DNA of 64,000 nt from PKWO01 sp036561005 (GTDB lineage Bacteria; Pseudomonadota; Gammaproteobacteria; Burkholderiales; Burkholderiaceae_D): the NCBI GenBank assembly GCA_036561005.1, contig DATBQE010000217.1, positions 1-64,000 on the forward strand, read 5' to 3'. How positions within the stretch are numbered: the first letter of the stretch is position 1; each line of letters begins with the position of its first letter. Shown here one piece after another: positions 60,061-64,000 of the stretch. Below the pieces are notes generated by a model that was not told where the DNA came from, did no database searches, and saw only the letters and a list, made by a program, of their open reading frames with translations. Position numbers and translations under genes: made by a program.

Positions 60061-61157
60061 GCGGCCTCCTTCGATGGCATTGTTGCAGCCGTTTTGTGCG
60101 GCGCACGCGTCGATTTCAGTCTGAAATTAATGAACAGGTCGGCCGCAAGCAGATAAAACAGAAGAAGACCCTGGAACAATCCGGTGATGGCGGAAGGCAG
60201 CGCCATCTGCATCTGCGCCGATTCGCCGCCCAGATACAACAGCGACATCAGCAGTGAACCCAGCACAATGCCTGCAGGATGCAGCCGTCCGATCCAGGCG
60301 ACGATGATGGCGGCAAAGCCATAGCCGGGAGAAATCTGCGCCTGCAATTGTCCGATTGGGCCCGCCACTTCGCACAGGCCCGCCATGCCCGCTGTTGCAC
60401 CGCCGATCAACAGCGCAATCCAGACATTGCCGTTATTGGAAAACCCGGCATAGCTGGCCGCCGCAGGCGCCAGCCCTGCCACCTGCATGCGATAACCGGC
60501 GTAAGTCTTGCTGGAAAACAGCCACGACGCCAGTGCCAGAACCAGGCCGAGCACGAATGCCCAGGTGGTGCGCGTGCCGTCGATCAGGATGGGCACGAGA
60601 TAGGCGTCGTTGAATGCGCGGCTTTGCGGAAAGTTGTAACCTTGCGGATCGCGCCACGGCCCATGCACAAGGTAGGATAGAGATAGCTGCGCAATATAGA
60701 CCAGCATCAGCGAAACGAGGATCTCGCTGGTGTTGAAGCGGTTACGCAGGAAGGCCGGTATCGCGGCCCACACCATGCCGCCCAGGGCGCCGGCTGCCAG
60801 CATCAGCGGCAAACCCCAGCCATGCACATCGTCGCCCAGCCACAAGGCCACGCCGCCGCCGGCAATGGCACCCATCGTCAGTTGACCTTCGGCACCGATG
60901 TTCCACACATTGGCGCGAAAACCAAGCGCCAGGCCGAGCGCGCACAGCATCAGCGGCGTGGCCTTGAGCAGCAATTCGCCTAAGCCGTACATGGTTTCCA
61001 GTGGCTTGACGAAAAATACGAAAAATGCCTGCGCCGGGTCTTTGCCGAGCAAGCTGAAGAGCACGAAGCCGGTTGCCAGCATGGCTGCCGCCGCAATCAG
61101 CGGCGACGCAACTTTCATCACCGGCGAGGGCGCGGTGCGCCGTTCAAGCTTGAGCAA
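60057..61157 (-). CDS. nucleoside-type ABC transporter permease 1
   Basis: This 366-residue permease of the same family has about nine membrane segments, with FRANVWNIGAEGQLTMGAIAG near 81 and the conserved ALLIGGATAGMAGLCEV region. I keep the TTG start at 61157, because a very strong GGAGGGAG Shine-Dalgarno sits six bases before it, whereas the next ATG at 61118 has none. The start overlaps the ATPase gene by 14 bases, so translation is coupled. Confidence 0.87.
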   Translation of the reverse strand: MLKLERRTAPSPVMKVASPLIAAAAMLATGFVLFSLLGKDPAQAFFVFFVKPLETMYGLGELLLKATPLMLCALGLALGFRANVWNIGAEGQLTMGAIAGGGVALWLGDDVHGWGLPLMLAAGALGGMVWAAIPAFLRNRFNTSEILVSLMLVYIAQLSLSYLVHGPWRDPQGYNFPQSRAFNDAYLVPILIDGTRTTWAFVLGLVLALASWLFSSKTYAGYRMQVAGLAPAAASYAGFSNNGNVWIALLIGGATAGMAGLCEVAGPIGQLQAQISPGYGFAAIIVAWIGRLHPAGIVLGSLLMSLLYLGGESAQMQMALPSAITGLFQGLLLFYLLAADLFINFRLKSTRAPHKTAATMPSKEAA

Positions 61158-62724
61158 GGCGATCTCCCTCCAGGGTGTGCGCAGACGTCGGGATGCTCGC
61201 CGCGTCGAATTTGCCGCTCATCCAGTTCCCTATCTGTTCAATATTGGTGTCGGCGAGGCGCACCAGCGGGGAAAGGCGGCCTTGGGCCAGCACGCAGATA
61301 CGGTCACTGATGGCGAACAGCTCGTCCAACTCTTCCGAGATCACCAGCACCGCGACACCCTTGGTGCGCAGATCGATCAGCGCCTGGTGGATCAGTTGGG
61401 CCGCACCGACGTCCACGCCCCAGGTCGGCTGCGCCACGATCATCATTTTCGGCGCCAGCATGGTTTCGCGGCCGACGATGAATTTTTGCAGATTGCCGCC
61501 CGAGAGGCTCGACGCGATCGAATCGGCACCGCCGCATTTCACGCCGAAGCGCGCAATCACATCCAGGGCGAAACGTTGCACCACGCTCTTTTTAATGATG
61601 CCGCGGCTGACCATGCCCTTGCCTGCTCCGGTCAGCAGTGCATTGTGCGCCAGGCTCATGGCCGGCGCCGCGCCGCGCCCCAGACGCTCTTCCGGCACAA
61701 AGGTGAGGCCAATGCGGCGACGGCGCGCAGGGTTCAGGCGCCCGACCGCCCGGCCCAGCAGGGTGATCATGCCGGGCTTGGTGCACAGGGATTCGCCCGA
61801 CAGCGCCGCCAACAATTCTTTCTGTCCGTTGCCCGACACGCCGGCAATGCCGACGATTTCGCCGCCGCGCACTTCCAGGTCAATCTCTTTCAGGCTGGTG
61901 CCGAATGGGTCGATGGTGGCTAGCGATAATTTATCGGTCGAAAGACGCACTTCGGCACTCGGTTGCGGGTCGAGATGGCATTCGGCCAGGTCGCCGCCTA
62001 TCATCATGCGCGCCAGGCTCTTGTTGCTTTCCTGCGACGGGATGGCGGCGCCGCTTACACGTCCGCCGCGCAACACGGTCGCACCGTCGCACAGGGCGCG
62101 AATCTCGTCGAGCTTGTGACTGATATAGAGGATGCTGCAACCCTCGCGCGCCAGTTGGCGCAGCGTCTCGAACAGAGTGAGCACGGCTTGCGGCGTCAAT
62201 ACCGAGGTCGGCTCGTCCATGATCAGCAGTTTGGGTTCCTGCAGCAGGCAGCGCACGATTTCCACGCGCTGGCGCTCGCCGACCGACATGCTGTGCACCA
62301 GGCGATGCGGCGCCACAGGCAAGCCGTATTTTTCCGACACGTCGGTGATGCGCGCCGCCAGTTGCGCGGGTGGCATCGGCGCATCCAGCGCCAATGCGAT
62401 GTTTTCAGCCACGGTGAGCGTTTCGAACAGGGAAAAATGCTGGAACACCATGCCAATGCCCATGCGCCTTGCCTGCGCAGGATTGGCGATATTTACCGGC
62501 CTGCCTTCCCACACGATGCTGCCCTCGTCCGGGCGTGTGACACCGTAGACGATTTTCATCAGCGTGCTTTTGCCGGCGCCGTTCTCGCCGAGCAAGGCGT
62601 GGATTTCGCCGGGCATGACATCGAGGTCGATGCCGTCATTGGCTACCACGGACGGGTAGCGTTTGGTGATGCCGCGCAATCGCAAGCGGGGTAGCGGGGA
62701 TTCGGGTGTAATGTCCGGTGCCAT
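61144..62724 (-). CDS. nucleoside-type ABC transporter ATPase (tandem)
   Basis: This 526-residue double ABC ATPase energises the two permeases. Domain 1 has Walker A GENGAGKST near 46, the signature MSVGERQRVEIVR near 144 and Walker B LLIMDEPTSVL. Domain 2 has GVSGNGQKEL (degenerate Walker A, as in the RbsA/NupO type), signature LSGGNLQKFIVGRE near 408 and MMIVAQPTWGVDVG, where the Walker B Glu is replaced. One competent and one degenerate site is normal for this class. The substrate-binding lipoprotein gene is not in the window. Confidence 0.92.
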   Translation of the reverse strand: MAPDITPESPLPRLRLRGITKRYPSVVANDGIDLDVMPGEIHALLGENGAGKSTLMKIVYGVTRPDEGSIVWEGRPVNIANPAQARRMGIGMVFQHFSLFETLTVAENIALALDAPMPPAQLAARITDVSEKYGLPVAPHRLVHSMSVGERQRVEIVRCLLQEPKLLIMDEPTSVLTPQAVLTLFETLRQLAREGCSILYISHKLDEIRALCDGATVLRGGRVSGAAIPSQESNKSLARMMIGGDLAECHLDPQPSAEVRLSTDKLSLATIDPFGTSLKEIDLEVRGGEIVGIAGVSGNGQKELLAALSGESLCTKPGMITLLGRAVGRLNPARRRRIGLTFVPEERLGRGAAPAMSLAHNALLTGAGKGMVSRGIIKKSVVQRFALDVIARFGVKCGGADSIASSLSGGNLQKFIVGRETMLAPKMMIVAQPTWGVDVGAAQLIHQALIDLRTKGVAVLVISEELDELFAISDRICVLAQGRLSPLVRLADTNIEQIGNWMSGKFDAASIPTSAHTLEGDRLAQA

Positions 62725-62801
62725 GGTCGGGTTTGCGGTTTATCGAGTTCGTGTTGCTGTTGCGGCTGATCTTCGCCTGCCGGCCAAGTGGCCCAGGCGG
62801 C

Positions 62802-62820
62802 GTGCCACATGGAATGGCAC
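62802..62820. promoter_or_regulatory. inverted repeat before the ABC transporter operon
   Basis: GTGCCA-CATGGAA-TGGCAC, about 80 bases upstream of the ATPase start and just downstream of the AT-rich presumed promoter. It is a candidate operator or leader hairpin. Confidence 0.4.
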
Positions 62821-62961
62821 AGGTTGTCACCGTATTTTAATTTTGTCGACAGTTATTTTCCAGCGTGGCGAATACCAGGATCAATATGCATGCAGTTTGT
62901 AACGTTCTGTCGTTCCCATGAGGGCGCAATCAGTAGTCACCGCGCATGAAATGGCTTGGCT

Positions 62962-63106
62962 CCTCTCTGCCCCTGTGTCCCTGTAGGGAAGGAGTGCTCG
63001 CTTGCATGCGCGCACCGTTGCGGAGGCGGTCAGCATGCTGACCAAATTCCCTCCTTAACCGCTTGCGGGAGAGAGGTGGGGCGGGCCGCGCAAGGCAGAG
63101 AGGGGT
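62962..63106 (+). repeat. intergenic repeat, copy 1
   Basis: This GC-rich repeat of about 145 bases recurs in inverted form at 63166-63296. It contains a perfect 16-base hairpin GGTCAGCATGCTGACC (63028-63043) and an imperfect palindrome around TGCATG (62994-63015). It is slightly longer than copy 2 because of an insertion near 63077-63095. Confidence 0.75.
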
Positions 63107-63165
63107 TTGAAGTTAAAACGAAACCGTGAGCCATCGTTTTAGGAAAGTTGATTTGCCATCTCTCA

Positions 63166-63296
63166 AAAACCCTCTCCCCTACCCCTCTCCCGCAAGTGGT
63201 GCAGGCAGGGTCTCGGTCGGCACGCCGACCGCTGCCGTAACGGCACCCGCATGCATGCGGGTGCTCCCTCCCTTCAGGGATACAGGGGCAGAGGGG
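63166..63296 (-). repeat. intergenic repeat, copy 2 (inverted)
   Basis: This is an inverted copy of the element at 62962-63106. The matching hairpin is GGTCGGCACGCCGACC (63215-63230), and the second one is a perfect 20-base palindrome (CACCCGCATG/CATGCGGGTG, 63244-63263). It begins 22 bases upstream of the start of open sequence between element and receptor gene, downstream of the TonB receptor stop. Confidence 0.75.
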
Positions 63297-63328
63297 AAAG
63301 AAGTGCGACGAATTACGGTCCGTGCCAG

Positions 63329-64000
63329 TTAAATCTTGGCCTTGAATTGCAAGCCAAAACTGCGTGGCTGACCGACAGTGATGAAGTCGTTGCCGTAGAA
63401 CGGAATATCGTTGTAGATGTTGCGTTGGTTGGTCAGATTGTAGATCGAGAAACGCAACTGATATTTCTTGTCGAAGTCATAGTACATCGATGCATTTGCG
63501 GTGTACTGCCAGGGAATAACCGGCGCCTTGAAGTATCCGCCTGCCGGTATTTCCTGGGCCGGCACTCCATTGGCCAGCGACGCGGCAACGTCGAGCTGCC
63601 CAGACTGGCTGGTCTCGATGGGCGAGATCACTTCCCAGTTGGTCTGGAAGCCGACGCCGTAATCGGTCTTGTAGTTGATCAGGAAGTTGAACAATTGCCG
63701 CGGCACGCCGGGGTCGTTGAAGTTCTGGTTCGGCTCAAACACGGCGAGCGCGCCGGCGCCATCCATGTTGACGCCTGGCTGAGCGGGGAAATTGTAGAAG
63801 GCAGCCGGTGTGTCGAGCTTGGTGCTGATGTAGGAGTAGCTCGCCGTGGCAAAGAAATTCGGGTTCGGCTGATAATTGAGTTCAGCTTCAAATCCGAGAA
63901 TATGTGCCAGGCTCGATGTGGTTCCGCCAGGGCCGGTGGAGACCGCTCGTGATTGCTTGAACACATCCGCGCCGGCAAACAGGCTCTTGTGCATCAGGTC
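63329..64000 (-). CDS. TonB-dependent receptor, C-terminal part (truncated by window)
   Basis: The last 220 or so residues of an outer-membrane TonB-dependent receptor run off the window end, so the start is not visible. The visible part is a run of amphipathic strands (AELNYQPNPNFFATASYSYI, YTANASMYYDFDKKYQLRF) with the typical end NLTNQRNIYNDIPFYG... and QPRSFGLQFKAKI. The substrate is unknown. Closeness to the purine genes is suggestive only, because a 600-base repeat-rich gap separates them. Confidence 0.88.
   Translation of the reverse strand, partial: DLMHKSLFAGADVFKQSRAVSTGPGGTTSSLAHILGFEAELNYQPNPNFFATASYSYISTKLDTPAAFYNFPAQPGVNMDGAGALAVFEPNQNFNDPGVPRQLFNFLINYKTDYGVGFQTNWEVISPIETSQSGQLDVAASLANGVPAQEIPAGGYFKAPVIPWQYTANASMYYDFDKKYQLRFSIYNLTNQRNIYNDIPFYGNDFITVGQPRSFGLQFKAKI

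Larger units (their letters stand above)
62725..63328. other. 604-base gap upstream of the ABC operon
   Basis: It contains the inverted repeat 62802-62820 near the ABC operon start, an AT-rich TTTTAATTTTGTCGACA stretch near 62835-62850 that may hold the minus-strand promoter, and the two inverted intergenic repeats at 62962-63106 and 63166-63296. No gene is seen. Confidence 0.6.

Noticed and set aside
59131..60156. 341-codon plus-strand frame over the ABC permease genes
   Set aside because: Its translation is His/Gln/Arg-rich and polar, whereas the minus strand encodes typical membrane permeases with coupled starts.
63166..63296. CRISPR-like or phage attachment origin for the inverted intergenic repeats
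   Set aside because: Only two copies in inverted orientation, no spacers of regular length, and no cas or integrase gene nearby.

Overview
The window is ordinary bacterial chromosome from a Gram-negative betaproteobacterium. A Burkholderiales member close to Oxalobacteraceae (Herminiimonas/Collimonas-like) is my best inference. It rests on the EarP/EF-P pair, a BamC-DapA-TrpS gene string, porin and TonB proteins, and the type of giant DUF4214 repeat proteins. An ice-binding-type (DUF3494) lipoprotein would fit a cold-tolerant host. I could not run any search, so family names come from motifs I recognise.

Layout. 1-13.5 kb: lexA behind two SOS boxes, a GST, divergent trmJ/suhB, rhlE, a lone GspE/PilB ATPase, an orphan protein with a toxin-cargo-like N-terminus, mutS with a translationally coupled phosphoesterase-like protein, an SlyD-like FKBP and a RoxA-type oxygenase. 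13.5-14.2 kb: a small Ala-rich lipoprotein behind a structured leader. 14.2-21.3 kb: a long minus-strand string (rnm-like PHP, yciO-like, site-2-protease-like, trpS, methyltransferase, dapA, bamC, MBL hydrolase). 21.4-30.8 kb: divergent alpha/beta hydrolase and acyl-CoA synthetase around a TetR-like operator, a chemoreceptor, purU/ferritin-like/patatin, bactofilin and a CurA-like reductase. 31-35.7 kb: a small membrane protein, a PLD-like protein behind a lux-box-like palindrome, and efp with its rhamnosyltransferase earP. 36-49.6 kb is a cell-surface region: ice-binding-like lipoprotein, OmpA, and two tandem giant repeat proteins of 1853 and 1269 residues built from 121-residue units. 49.8-64 kb: a porin, then a purine-catabolism block (xdhABC, guaD, a class II aldolase, a tautomerase) and a nucleoside-type ABC transporter, ending in a truncated TonB receptor.

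How the genes fit together. The purine block makes one pathway: uptake by the ABC transporter (its binding protein is not in the window), guanine to xanthine by GuaD, and xanthine to urate by XdhAB matured by XdhC. EarP rhamnosylates Arg32 of EF-P. Rnm, YciO and TrpS belong to RNA and translation housekeeping, DapA to lysine/peptidoglycan supply, and BamC to outer-membrane assembly.

Most unusual items. The strongest are the two giant DUF4214/121-residue-repeat proteins, of which only the second has a perfect CRP-type site upstream. Next are a 171-bp MITE-like element that supplies the stop codon of the tautomerase gene, and a pair of inverted about 130-150-bp intergenic repeats whose internal hairpin shows a compensatory base change. 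Also notable are a site-2 protease homologue with HExxH changed to HVAAQ, a TrpRS carrying a four-cysteine Fe-S-type motif, the lux-box-like palindrome, and the orphan VDNR-motif protein. No rRNA, tRNA, CRISPR array, integrase or intact insertion sequence was seen.
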